Under the pieces are notes generated by a model that was not told where the DNA came from, did no database searches, and worked only from the letters and a program-made list of their open reading frames with translations. The position numbers and the translations under genes were made by a program. 64,000 bases of DNA from Sphingobacterium zeae (GTDB lineage: Bacteria; Bacteroidota; Bacteroidia; Sphingobacteriales; Sphingobacteriaceae): contig NZ_JAUTBA010000001.1 in the NCBI RefSeq assembly GCF_030818895.1, positions 1,922,001 to 1,986,000 of the forward strand, in the 5' to 3' direction. Position 1 is the first letter of the stretch. Every line of letters starts with the position of its first letter. This document shows positions 18,931-27,882 of the stretch, in pieces.

Positions 18931-19578
18931 ATGAATAGACAAATTACGCAAGACAACTTAAAAGACAATACGTTCTTTTGGTATACCTATATTAAATATT
19001 TCAATGGGTACGATGACATCAACGAGATCAACATTGACGAAGCACTGGAAGTTATCGGAATTGACAAAGAAAAATTAGCTGAATGGGAAGAACAATTTTT
19101 TTCAATAGATAAAGGCGGAGAATCTTTAAAATTTATCGGAGGAAATTTAGAGGAAGATATCACTTTCTTAATTGAATTTCAAGATCATGAAATTATATTT
19201 TTTCTTAACGACATTTACTTGGGGAATTTGGGAGGACATTTTGAAGCATGGTTTCTAACTTGGGATGAACTTTTATCACTTCAGCAGTTTGAACACTTAT
19301 TTCTGCTTATGTTACCAATGACAGCAATTGAAATACATCAAAAAGACAATGCGAAACAGATTATACATGACCATTTAAAAACAATACCAAAGTTTGAACA
19401 AAGTGCAGAATATATTTCTAAGTGTATATTAAATGGACTTGTAATTGAAGAGCTCTTTTATGAAGTCGATGAAGTGGGCACCGTAAACAATCAAAATCAT
19501 AGTGTTCGAAATATTCGAAAATATCCGAGATATCGAGAAAACGTGGTTGAATTAAATAAAGTCTTGAAAAAATTGTGA
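18931..19578 (+). CDS. Hypothetical protein, immunity-protein-like
   Basis: 215 residues, acidic and aromatic-rich, no signal peptide. The opening (ITQDNLKDNTFFWYTYIKYFNGYDD) and the acidic middle resemble immunity proteins of polymorphic toxin systems, possibly the Imm19 type, but I cannot confirm the family. No cognate toxin is adjacent. It stands alone with about 270 bp of AT-rich sequence upstream. Confidence 0.55.
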   Translation: MNRQITQDNLKDNTFFWYTYIKYFNGYDDINEINIDEALEVIGIDKEKLAEWEEQFFSIDKGGESLKFIGGNLEEDITFLIEFQDHEIIFFLNDIYLGNLGGHFEAWFLTWDELLSLQQFEHLFLLMLPMTAIEIHQKDNAKQIIHDHLKTIPKFEQSAEYISKCILNGLVIEELFYEVDEVGTVNNQNHSVRNIRKYPRYRENVVELNKVLKKL

Positions 19579-19693
19579 CACTTAATGTTGCAAGTCCTTT
19601 TAAACAGTCCTTTTAACTAAATCAACGAATTTATTGATTTGTATTATCAATAGGAGCCAGACACTTTTTTGAACTCCTGTAGAGATTTTTATT

Positions 19694-20611
19694 TTGGCTA
19701 AAAGCTATGTCTTAATAGCTGTATATAGTATATTTGGGTTGTTCTCCCTACAACGTGGCAGAAAACTAACCTACTATTTGTTATCACAAAAAAATGACCA
19801 ATTGAAAATACAGTTTTATATACCAGAAGATGAAACGTTAAGGAAATACATCGAGGGCTACTATTTTATTGCTGACGATGCTTCGGAAGGAATTGAGGAA
19901 TATTTTACCTTTCCTAATAACTATTGCATTGTTTCCATAAATTCTGATTCAAGCGTTACATTTAGTGAAAATCAGATTTCAATTATTCCTTCTGCAAAAA
20001 AAAACATCTATGCTAACTTGATTTATAACTATACCACACCAATAACAATACATTACGAGCGGCCCATTAAAGAAATCACTCTTTATTTTAAGCCGCTTGG
20101 AATTAACCGTTTTTTGGATAATTGGGAGATTATGTTTTCTTCTTTGCAACCTGTGGATTTTGTATCTCATTATGATGATTTTGAGAGGGAAATGAGTCGT
20201 ATTTTTCATATTTTTGAGAGGCAGATTCAACGAAATGAATTTGAAGCTTATTGGCTTTCGAAGTTTAGATACAAAGATTTTCGAAAAATTGAAAATATTT
20301 TGGTTGATCTTGAATCTAATATGAAAATCGCAGACATCGCCCTAAAAAATAATATATCAAGAAAGCACCTTTACAAATTGATATACAAACATCTGGGAAA
20401 ATCCCCCATGGATTACCGGAAGATATTTAGATTTAGGAATACAATCGATAGCAAAGGAAGAGTTAGAAATTTAACAGAATTGTCCTATAAAAACGAATTC
20501 TACGATCAGCCCCATTTTGTAAAAGACTTTAAGGCCCTGACCAAATCGAGTCCGAATTCTTTCTTTAGAAGTGTAGATATCGAAATAAAGAATATTTGGC
20601 GCTTCATATAG
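19694..20611 (+). CDS. AraC-family transcriptional regulator
   Basis: Up to 305 residues. The C-terminal domain has two HTH segments (MKIADIALKNNISRKHLYKLIYKHLG and LTELSYKNEFYDQPHFVKDFKALTKSSP), diagnostic of AraC/XylS. The N-terminal domain is the small effector-binding type seen in Bacteroidota (YIEGYYFIADD...). There is no ATG near the beginning: the frame opens at TTG 19694, and a TTG at 19802 (giving a start KIQFYIPED) is more typical for the family. The start is therefore uncertain. Confidence 0.85.
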   Translation: MAKSYVLIAVYSIFGLFSLQRGRKLTYYLLSQKNDQLKIQFYIPEDETLRKYIEGYYFIADDASEGIEEYFTFPNNYCIVSINSDSSVTFSENQISIIPSAKKNIYANLIYNYTTPITIHYERPIKEITLYFKPLGINRFLDNWEIMFSSLQPVDFVSHYDDFEREMSRIFHIFERQIQRNEFEAYWLSKFRYKDFRKIENILVDLESNMKIADIALKNNISRKHLYKLIYKHLGKSPMDYRKIFRFRNTIDSKGRVRNLTELSYKNEFYDQPHFVKDFKALTKSSPNSFFRSVDIEIKNIWRFI

Positions 20612-20682
20612 TCGGTAACATTTTTACAATTTTTAATCTTTTTTTCATTGTTACTTTAAGCTACATTTTGACAATATAAACC

Positions 20683-22245
20683 ATGAAAAAAAGAATATCT
20701 GAGTTTGCCTTAATAATAGTGTTGTTATTGATCGCACTTCCACTTTTCTCCCAATTATCGTCTCAAAAGATAGACTCCCTTATGGAAGAAGCTTTGGTTA
20801 AATTGAATGTCGCAGGGGCCTCGATTGCAGTTGTGAAAGATGGCCAGGTGATACATCAAAAAGGTTATGGTGTTGCTTCAATTAGCACGAAGGAAAAAGT
20901 AACCGAATATACCAACTTCCAAATAGCATCCAACACCAAAGCTTTTACTGCTGCTGCGCTTGCAATATTGGTAGATGAAGGAAAGATAACCTGGGATGAT
21001 AAAGTGAAAGATTATATTCCAGAATTTAAAATGTACAATGATTATGTGACCGACAATTTTAATATCGTTGATTTACTGACACATCGTAGCGGTCTTGGAC
21101 TTGGCGCGGGAGATTTAACATTTATTCCCGATGGAGCTGACTTTACAGTGAAAGATCTGTTTGGTATTTTCCAACATTTTAAACCAGTTTCTTCCTTCCG
21201 GACAAAATATAATTATGACAATTTATTCTACATCATTGCTGGAGAAATTATTGCCAGGGTGAGTAAGATGAGTTACGAAGGATTTATTCAAAAGAGAATC
21301 TTTGATCCTTTGCAGATGAATTCTTCATTTGTCGGAGATTCAAATATTCATAATGTCAAGAATCTGGCAGCACCGCATTCTGCGGCAACCGGTGAATTAA
21401 AAAAGATAGACCGGTTTGCTATTGGAATGATTGGACCAGCCGGCGGAATATATTCAAATGTGTCAGACATGTCAAAATGGATGTTAACACAGCTTAATAA
21501 GGGGCGGTATGGTGATGATCTAAAAGCATTATTATTTAGTTCTGCCAGTAGCGGAAAGATGTGGACGATTCAAACAGTTCTGCCCAACTTTATTTCAGAG
21601 CGGTACAATACGCAGTTTAATGGATATGGATTAGGTTGGGTGTTAAATGATATGAGAGGTCATCTTACTGCTATGCATACCGGTGGCTTACCCGGAATGT
21701 TATCACAGGTGATGTTAGTACCGGATATGAAGTTGGGAGTTGTTGTTTTGACCAATACAGAAAGCGGGGGCGGGGGGCTGGCATTTGCTGTTACTAGAGC
21801 TATTATTGACAGTTATTTCGGCTTAGATGATGCGGAGTGGATCGACAACAGAGCCCGAAATCTCTCGCGTCACATTGGTGCAACAGATGCGGTAACAAAG
21901 AAAGTTTGGGCACAGGTAGATTCTTTGAATGGTATCAAATACAATCGTCAGAATTTAATGGGTATGTATAACGATAAATGGTTTGGACAAATGGAAATTT
22001 ATGAGAAGAATGGTGAGCTTAGAATCAGGAGTTTGCGTTCGCCAAAATTAAATGGCCGCATGTTCTTTTATGATAAAAATACGTTTGCCGTGAAATGGGA
22101 TTATCAAGATATGAATTGTGATGCGTTTGTGATATTTGATTATGGTAAAAAAGGTAAAGCACAATCATTTAAAATGAAAGGAATATCACCTTCAATTGAT
22201 TTTAGTTTCGACTTTCAAGATCTAGATTTAAAGCGAATAAATTAA
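20683..22245 (+). CDS. Secreted class-C beta-lactamase-fold serine hydrolase with C-terminal extension
   Basis: 520 residues with a signal peptide ending near residue 25. SxxK is in ASNTKAF, the YxN in YNYDN, and HTGG in MHTGGLPG. The last 100 residues (FGQMEIYEKNGELRIRS...) form a lipocalin-like DUF3471-type beta domain common in this family. Starts 72 bp after the AraC gene on the same strand, so it may be controlled by it. Substrate unknown. Confidence 0.9.
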   Translation: MKKRISEFALIIVLLLIALPLFSQLSSQKIDSLMEEALVKLNVAGASIAVVKDGQVIHQKGYGVASISTKEKVTEYTNFQIASNTKAFTAAALAILVDEGKITWDDKVKDYIPEFKMYNDYVTDNFNIVDLLTHRSGLGLGAGDLTFIPDGADFTVKDLFGIFQHFKPVSSFRTKYNYDNLFYIIAGEIIARVSKMSYEGFIQKRIFDPLQMNSSFVGDSNIHNVKNLAAPHSAATGELKKIDRFAIGMIGPAGGIYSNVSDMSKWMLTQLNKGRYGDDLKALLFSSASSGKMWTIQTVLPNFISERYNTQFNGYGLGWVLNDMRGHLTAMHTGGLPGMLSQVMLVPDMKLGVVVLTNTESGGGGLAFAVTRAIIDSYFGLDDAEWIDNRARNLSRHIGATDAVTKKVWAQVDSLNGIKYNRQNLMGMYNDKWFGQMEIYEKNGELRIRSLRSPKLNGRMFFYDKNTFAVKWDYQDMNCDAFVIFDYGKKGKAQSFKMKGISPSIDFSFDFQDLDLKRIN

Positions 22246-22439
22246 AGCAGGTGCATAAGATGCTTTAGTTGTTAATCCCAGTAGGTAATAAAGGTATTGA
22301 TTTTGATATATTTAGCAAATATGGAGAAATAATCCTATTCGTCTGGAATAATAGGTAGCAAAAATATTTTAGACATGCCTACAAAATAAATCAATGATTA
22401 GCGTAAATTAGAGCTATTCAATGGTTAAATCCCTTATAT

Positions 22440-23780
22440 ATGTGTTTGCTAAAATGTAGTAAGAATATCTCCGTGCTTATTGTTTTATTTGCTTTTCTCG
22501 GCGATACAACATTGGTAGCGCAAGAAAAGTTAAATGAGTATTTTGATCATCTTTTCCGAAATAATAAAATGATGGGAAGTGTAGCGGTACTGCACAATGA
22601 TAGTCTATTTTATACAAGTTCAATAGGCTATGCCGATGTTGATTCTAAAAGAAAAAACGATAGCAGTACAAAATTCCGTATTGCATCCAATACAAAAACT
22701 TACACGGCTGTTTTAATTCTCAAGGCTGTAGAAGAACAAAAACTACGTTTGGATACCCATCTTTCTACATTTTATCCCCAAATTAAAAATTCAGAAAAAA
22801 TCACTATAGAGCAATTATTGAAGCATCGTAGCGGAATAGCTAACTTTACTGAAATCGATGGGAACGAAATATGGGAGCAGGAATTTCATACAGAGGCAGA
22901 AGTTTTTACCTATATTAAGGATTTGAAGAGCAATTTTGAACCAAATACTGCCTTCGAATACAGCAATACGAATTATGTGCTATTAGGGTTTATATTGGAG
23001 AAAGTATATCAGAAGTCTTACGCTACACTGTTAAATGAAAAGATATGCAAACCACTTAAACTTACCAATACCTACTTCTCTGCAGAGACAGATCCCAATA
23101 GACATGAAGCGGTATCGTATAATATTCAAAATAAATATATTAAAAATTCAAATGTAAATTTTTCCAATCATCCCGCTAGCGGTGGTATAGCGACTACAGC
23201 TGTAGAACTTAATCGATTTCTTTCAGGACTGTTTGAGGGTAAATTAATCTCCAAGGAGAGCCTTGAGTTAATGTTACCCGAGAGTAAGGGGGAATACGGA
23301 ATGGGAATAGAAAAAGCACTATTTAAGAATCCAATAGGGTATATTCACGGTGGTAGAATTGAAAATTATTTCTCGGATTATTGGTATTTTCCCGCGGAAA
23401 AGCTAGGGATCGTGACTTTGTGTAACGCGGTTAATATTAACCTAGGGGAAGTCCAAAATACACTCATTCAATATGTTTATGGTAGAGATCCCATCTTACC
23501 CGATTTCAATAAAACAAAAGACCTGACTGAGGATAAGTTTCGCAAAATAGCAGGAACCTATCGATATAAGGAGGGGAGTCAAACAATGACGATTTCTTCA
23601 GATGGCAAGAATTTGATCGGTCAGTTATCAGACAATGGACAGATGTATGTTCCTTATCGCTATAAGTCAGACTATACATTTGTGTATGATGATGAAGGTA
23701 GCATTTTAGAGTTTATGCCCGACGAACAACGCTTGTTGTTGAAAGATGGAGACTTGGTGCTTGAATTTACGAGAATATAA
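22440..23780 (+). CDS. Secreted serine hydrolase, class-C beta-lactamase fold
   Basis: 446 residues with an N-terminal signal peptide (to about residue 28). SxxK appears in ASNTKTYT, YSN in FEYSNTNY, and HGG in GYIHGGRIENY, where the last motif is HGG rather than HTGG. A short C-terminal beta-rich extension follows. It lies 195 bp after the previous hydrolase; the pair may be a duplication, although sequence similarity outside the motifs is modest. Confidence 0.88.
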   Translation: MCLLKCSKNISVLIVLFAFLGDTTLVAQEKLNEYFDHLFRNNKMMGSVAVLHNDSLFYTSSIGYADVDSKRKNDSSTKFRIASNTKTYTAVLILKAVEEQKLRLDTHLSTFYPQIKNSEKITIEQLLKHRSGIANFTEIDGNEIWEQEFHTEAEVFTYIKDLKSNFEPNTAFEYSNTNYVLLGFILEKVYQKSYATLLNEKICKPLKLTNTYFSAETDPNRHEAVSYNIQNKYIKNSNVNFSNHPASGGIATTAVELNRFLSGLFEGKLISKESLELMLPESKGEYGMGIEKALFKNPIGYIHGGRIENYFSDYWYFPAEKLGIVTLCNAVNINLGEVQNTLIQYVYGRDPILPDFNKTKDLTEDKFRKIAGTYRYKEGSQTMTISSDGKNLIGQLSDNGQMYVPYRYKSDYTFVYDDEGSILEFMPDEQRLLLKDGDLVLEFTRI

Positions 23781-23793
23781 AGATTCAATTTGA

Positions 23794-24033
23794 CATTTTC
23801 AGATAGAAGACAAAACAATTTTTAGGGAAAGCGGCGTAAAATTATATAGCGTCGTGAAGGAAAAAATGAACCGGCAGGCATACGGTATCTGGCAAACGAT
23901 GTTGAATGTGGCATTGGTTCGAGCTGCGGTTATTAAATATCAGAAAGATCATAATTTCAGCGCCGAAGAAATCTCAAAAGAAACCAATGGACAGCTAGAT
24001 AGGGGATTTCTTTGGATTGAAAAACTTGTTTAA
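23794..24033 (+). pseudogene. C-terminal remnant of a DUF4932-like protein
   Basis: An open frame of 79 codons without a credible start encodes ...VVKEKMNRQAYGIWQ, MLNVALVRAAVIKY and a C-terminal amphipathic helix. This resembles the end of DUF4932 proteins (QAYGxW...NExxVRAxxI), but only the tail is present. The preceding in-frame codon is a stop at 23791. Family assignment is from pattern memory. Confidence 0.5.
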
Positions 24034-24147
24034 ATGAATTCTCAGAATTGCTACAAATATGTTTGCTTTATTGGGCATGAAGCTATTTTTAAGTATGGAC
24101 AAGTTTTAACAATTGTAGAACCTTTCTCTAAAAATACTTGTGATTTT

Positions 24148-24972
24148 CTATTTCAATTTTTTAACGGATTTATTTTCTACGAGCGACCTCATTTGTGTTA
24201 CCGCTACTTTATTCAGTTGCATAAGCCGTTCATTTTGTGGTACTCCTTGTTGAATTAATAACGCGTTTATACTTTCCATGTTGCTTAGCACCACCAACTG
24301 TTCTATAATCGCGTAGTCTCGAATATTGTCCTTTTTGTCGGGATTAGTATCTCTCCATTGTTTGGCTGTCGTTCCAAATAGTGCGACATTCAATATATCA
24401 GCTTCGCTGGCATAAACGGAATTCACTTGCTGCTTGGTAATTTCGGCTGGAATGAGGTTTTCCTTTATTGCATCAGTATGGATGTGATAATTTACTTTGG
24501 CTAGTGTCCGTTGTAAATCCCAATTTAATTTTAAACGATTGTTTTCTTCATCTTTTAGACGCTGAAACTTCTTTATTATGTAAAGTTTAAACTCGATTGA
24601 GATCCAGGAAGCGAATTCTAGTGCTATGTCCTTATGAGCAAAAGTTCCCCCCTATCTTCCAGCTTTAGAAACTATACCAATTGCATTGGTATTTTCTATC
24701 CAGCGTTTGGGAGTCATCACAGAACTATTGAGACCAGCTTGTTTTCTAAACCCGTCGAATTCGACGGGTTTAAAATTGGGGTTATATATATATTCCCAAA
24801 AACCTAAGAGTTCAATTGTATTGCGATTTCTCATCCAGTTTTTAATTAAATCGTCAGTATGTGCCGAATCTTTGTGTCTGGCAATATTGGTAAGCGATAT
24901 GTAATCATTTTGACGTTCTTGATACAGGAGAATATCTACTCCCTGTACATTAAACTTTTTATTCTTTGCCAT
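24148..24972 (-). pseudogene. KilA-N domain protein gene interrupted by an in-frame amber stop
   Basis: Two pieces, 24972-24652 and 24651-24148, are in the same frame and together equal a 274-codon KilA-N protein. The N-terminal piece has YISLTNIARHK...LIKNWMRNRNTIELLGFWE; the second continues with GGTFAHKDIA and a conserved tail. The break is TAG at 24652-24654, where the paralogue at 44395-44397 has TAT (Tyr), so one base change truncates it. KilA-N proteins are DNA-binding, often phage-derived. Either a pseudogene or an assembly error. Confidence 0.85.
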
Positions 24973-25226
24973 ACATTTAGATTTGATAAATTATTATTTG
25001 TCAGTTTGAGAAAACTATACGGAATAATTGGCTATTACAGTTTTTATTTTACTTGAGTAAATATACTAAAAAAAATAGTAAAGTATGGGCCGATGTATAT
25101 ATGGTATCGATTCTAAATGACCATATCAATTCTCATATTGTGATGGGCTTGGGCTCCAGTATTATTTTATTTTTAATACGTGAGATTCTTATACTACATG
25201 TTTTATCATTTCCTGATTTGAGCCTA

Positions 25227-25609
25227 TTAGTTCGGCATAACTACATTAGCTTTGGAAAAGTCAATGTTTTTGTACCTATCTTTCATTTTCTTGTCGAGTA
25301 TGACCTTATCGTTCGTGAATGAAACAGGAGGGGTTTTAAAATGCCAGGTTCCCAGATAGTTTAATGAGTTTTCTGTAATCTTAAAAGTAAAGCGTTCTAA
25401 TTTGTCTATACTTATCAGGCCAGCATTTACTTTATCTTCAAAACCATCTGTTGTATCCGTATTCTTGAAAATATATTCTGTATACATTTTGCCACCATAC
25501 CACTTACTATTGGTCCACCAATAGTTTAGAATAGCGTAGTTACCCGGCTCAATGGTATATATGAAGGTGTTTTCCTTTGTTGATTTGAATGTTGGCTTCA
25601 CCCTAAATG
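25227..25609 (-). pseudogene. 3' fragment of secreted-protein gene, paralogue of 37179-37772
   Basis: About 127 codons match the C-terminal two thirds of the protein at 37179-37772 with a constant offset of 11,952 bp and no indels; homology stops abruptly at 25609/37561. The signal peptide and first 60 residues are missing. Upstream the sequence switches to a GNAT 5' fragment in another frame, so this is one side of a deletion chimera. Confidence 0.85.
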
Positions 25610-25875
25610 CTTTCGCCACTTGACCTGCCGTTTACATTATCTTTCTTGCCGATGATTATTAGCGGATAAAGTTCTTTAGCTCCTTTTGCACTTAGGAAGA
25701 AGTTAAAATGATCAATTAAATAATTTCTGTTCTTGACTCGCGCTCCAAATTCACCCAATGCTTTGTTATAGCTTATCGTTTCTATGCTGTAAAGATCGTC
25801 CATAGTCAAAGGACGTAATAGAACTGTATCGTTTTCAAGGATCAAATCAGACGAAAAGAAAGTTTCTAGAGTCAT
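25610..25875 (-). pseudogene. 5' fragment of a GNAT acetyltransferase gene
   Basis: 90-codon frame beginning with a RimJ/RimL-like N-terminus (LENDTVLLRPLTMDDL) and ALGEFGARVKNRNYLIDHF, then cut before the acetyl-CoA-binding motif. It is followed by foreign sequence (25227-25609). A second, more decayed copy of the same 5' part, with its upstream region, is at 52508-52730. Confidence 0.75.
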
Positions 25876-26126
25876 TTTTTTAAAATCTATAGTAATATTT
25901 TTTTAATGAAGTTAATTTAAAACAAGTTCCGTATAATTATCGATTATTTTGTGATTGCTTTCAACGGTTTTCTATACAAAGCTAATATAGAGAAAGTTTA
26001 AATATCTAAAGGTTTGTCCTTATTTTTCTTTCGAAGTAATCTATCCATTACTTTTTTTATTCAATTAATTTTTTATATCGTAGAATTGTCTGTATTTTGC
26101 AGACGAGATTTAGCCTATTTGATCCG

Positions 26127-27866
26127 ATGAATTGTAATCATGTAATTAAGCAAATTACTAGGAGGCAGACTATAGCTTTCCTATGTAGTATTCTTATATT
26201 TATAACAGTTTCCTGTGTAAAGGAAGAAACCGTAGTACCTCCCGACAATAATCCCACAGAGGTCGTCATTTTGACACCGGAGAGTAATTCAGGCAATAAT
26301 TTGATCCTAGCAGCTGAAGTCAGATATTTGAACAATAGCGATGCTATTCAGTCGCATGGCTTTTTAATTGAAAAATATAGCGACGAGACTCCCGTAAAAA
26401 AGGAATATGCCATTACCACAAGTTTACAATCAGGTCGTATTACTTTTAAAGTTCCCGACCCTGAGCATTACAAAGAAGGTGATTATTATACTTGTAAATA
26501 CTTTGTTCGGACGGAAAAAGGGCTTTATTACAGTCAACCCGCTAGGTTTTTGGTAAGTAGCCTTAGGGTAAAGCCCAAGGAAGATCTCACAGTTGTCGTA
26601 GGGGAGACCATCACTGTTGATGGCGAGTTTGGCGATGCTGAAAAAAATTACGGTTTATACTACGGTTACGTACCATCCGAAGAGCAGAAAGTGCCATTTG
26701 AACTTATCAATTCGGGCAAAAGTATTCGTTTCAAAGTCCCGGCTGGAATAGAGCAGGGCAATAATGCGACCTTTAGATTAATTGGCAAAGAAAAAAATAG
26801 CGGACAATTAAGCGTTATTGTCGCTCAAGGTTTTATTCTGGCGACATTAGTTCCCCCTGCGATGTATACATACTATGTCGATGAAAATCTTCAGTTACCC
26901 TCATCTATAAGAGAATATAATGACAATGCCAGGCTGCAAGTTTTCGTCGGTAATGTTTTTTTGAAGTACTCCAATTACTTGAGACTTTATGACTTTGTTA
27001 AAAGTCAGAAGGGTAAGACTTTTCCGATAGGGTACACGAATGGGCGCGACACGATCACCTTTCCACAGCCTTTGCAGCTTAAAGAAGCTGATCCCGATGA
27101 GTTCAAGATGATCCCAGAGTATGTTCATCCGGGGACTAATTTTGAAGTAGTAGGGCCAGATCCTGGTCGATTTGATTTTTATGGTTATGCTACTGTTGGA
27201 AATAAGAAAGCCTATTATTTACTTCGGGATAATACATCAAAAAAGGGGGAGTTAGCCATAGACGATATTCCAGACGGTGAGTACTCCTTGGAAATGAAAA
27301 ATAGTTTCTTCAGCTATACAAGCAACAATAAAATTAAAGTAAAGAGCGTACATATCAGTTCAAGCAGTCATACGGAATGTTATGCTGGAGATAAAATAAA
27401 GTTAAAAGGTACATTTATACTAAGGCGGTCTTATGGATTGCGTATTGATCCGGCTCAAGAAAGCTATTTTTCAACCTGTAATACGTCGGGTGAGATCATA
27501 TTTGAAGTACCTCCTACCAAAGCCGGAAATTACCAAGCTCAGGTGACATATCTCAGCGAGATGGGACAACAGAAAAATTACTATTCCAATGCTATTCCAT
27601 TGCAAGTCAAGGCTACTGTAATAAATTCGGTCTCTCCATTACGTGCTACAGCAGGAACCCTGATTACGATTGAGGGACATGGATTGAATGGATACAAAGT
27701 GCGAATTGCTGATAGGGAGATTCAACATACACTATCCCAGAACGATAAAATACAGTTTAAAGTACCGGATGATCTACCAAAAGGTAAATACCGGGTGAAC
27801 GCCAGATTTTTTAATTATGTCATTGAAAACGTTGTTTTCGCTAGTGATTACCTTGAAATACTTTAA
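26127..27866 (+). CDS. Lipoprotein with IPT/TIG domain
   Basis: About 579 residues. The track of codons opens at TTG 26097, but ATG 26127 gives a normal signal peptide with lipobox TVSC. The body is repeated Ig-like beta domains; the last 80 residues are a recognisable IPT/TIG domain (SVSPLRATAGTLITIEGHGL). Probably anchored at the outer membrane and exposed, by analogy with other Bacteroidota IPT lipoproteins. It is followed 16 bp later by a paralogue in the same operon. Confidence 0.8.
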   Translation: MNCNHVIKQITRRQTIAFLCSILIFITVSCVKEETVVPPDNNPTEVVILTPESNSGNNLILAAEVRYLNNSDAIQSHGFLIEKYSDETPVKKEYAITTSLQSGRITFKVPDPEHYKEGDYYTCKYFVRTEKGLYYSQPARFLVSSLRVKPKEDLTVVVGETITVDGEFGDAEKNYGLYYGYVPSEEQKVPFELINSGKSIRFKVPAGIEQGNNATFRLIGKEKNSGQLSVIVAQGFILATLVPPAMYTYYVDENLQLPSSIREYNDNARLQVFVGNVFLKYSNYLRLYDFVKSQKGKTFPIGYTNGRDTITFPQPLQLKEADPDEFKMIPEYVHPGTNFEVVGPDPGRFDFYGYATVGNKKAYYLLRDNTSKKGELAIDDIPDGEYSLEMKNSFFSYTSNNKIKVKSVHISSSSHTECYAGDKIKLKGTFILRRSYGLRIDPAQESYFSTCNTSGEIIFEVPPTKAGNYQAQVTYLSEMGQQKNYYSNAIPLQVKATVINSVSPLRATAGTLITIEGHGLNGYKVRIADREIQHTLSQNDKIQFKVPDDLPKGKYRVNARFFNYVIENVVFASDYLEIL

Positions 27867-27882
27867 TCGCAAAAAATAAATT

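Noticed and set aside
24034..24258. 74-codon plus-strand frame and similar frames opposite KilA-N genes
   Set aside because: It is antisense to the conserved KilA-N tail.
26097..26126. TTG start for the first IPT lipoprotein
   Set aside because: The ATG at 26127 gives a normal-length lipoprotein signal peptide.
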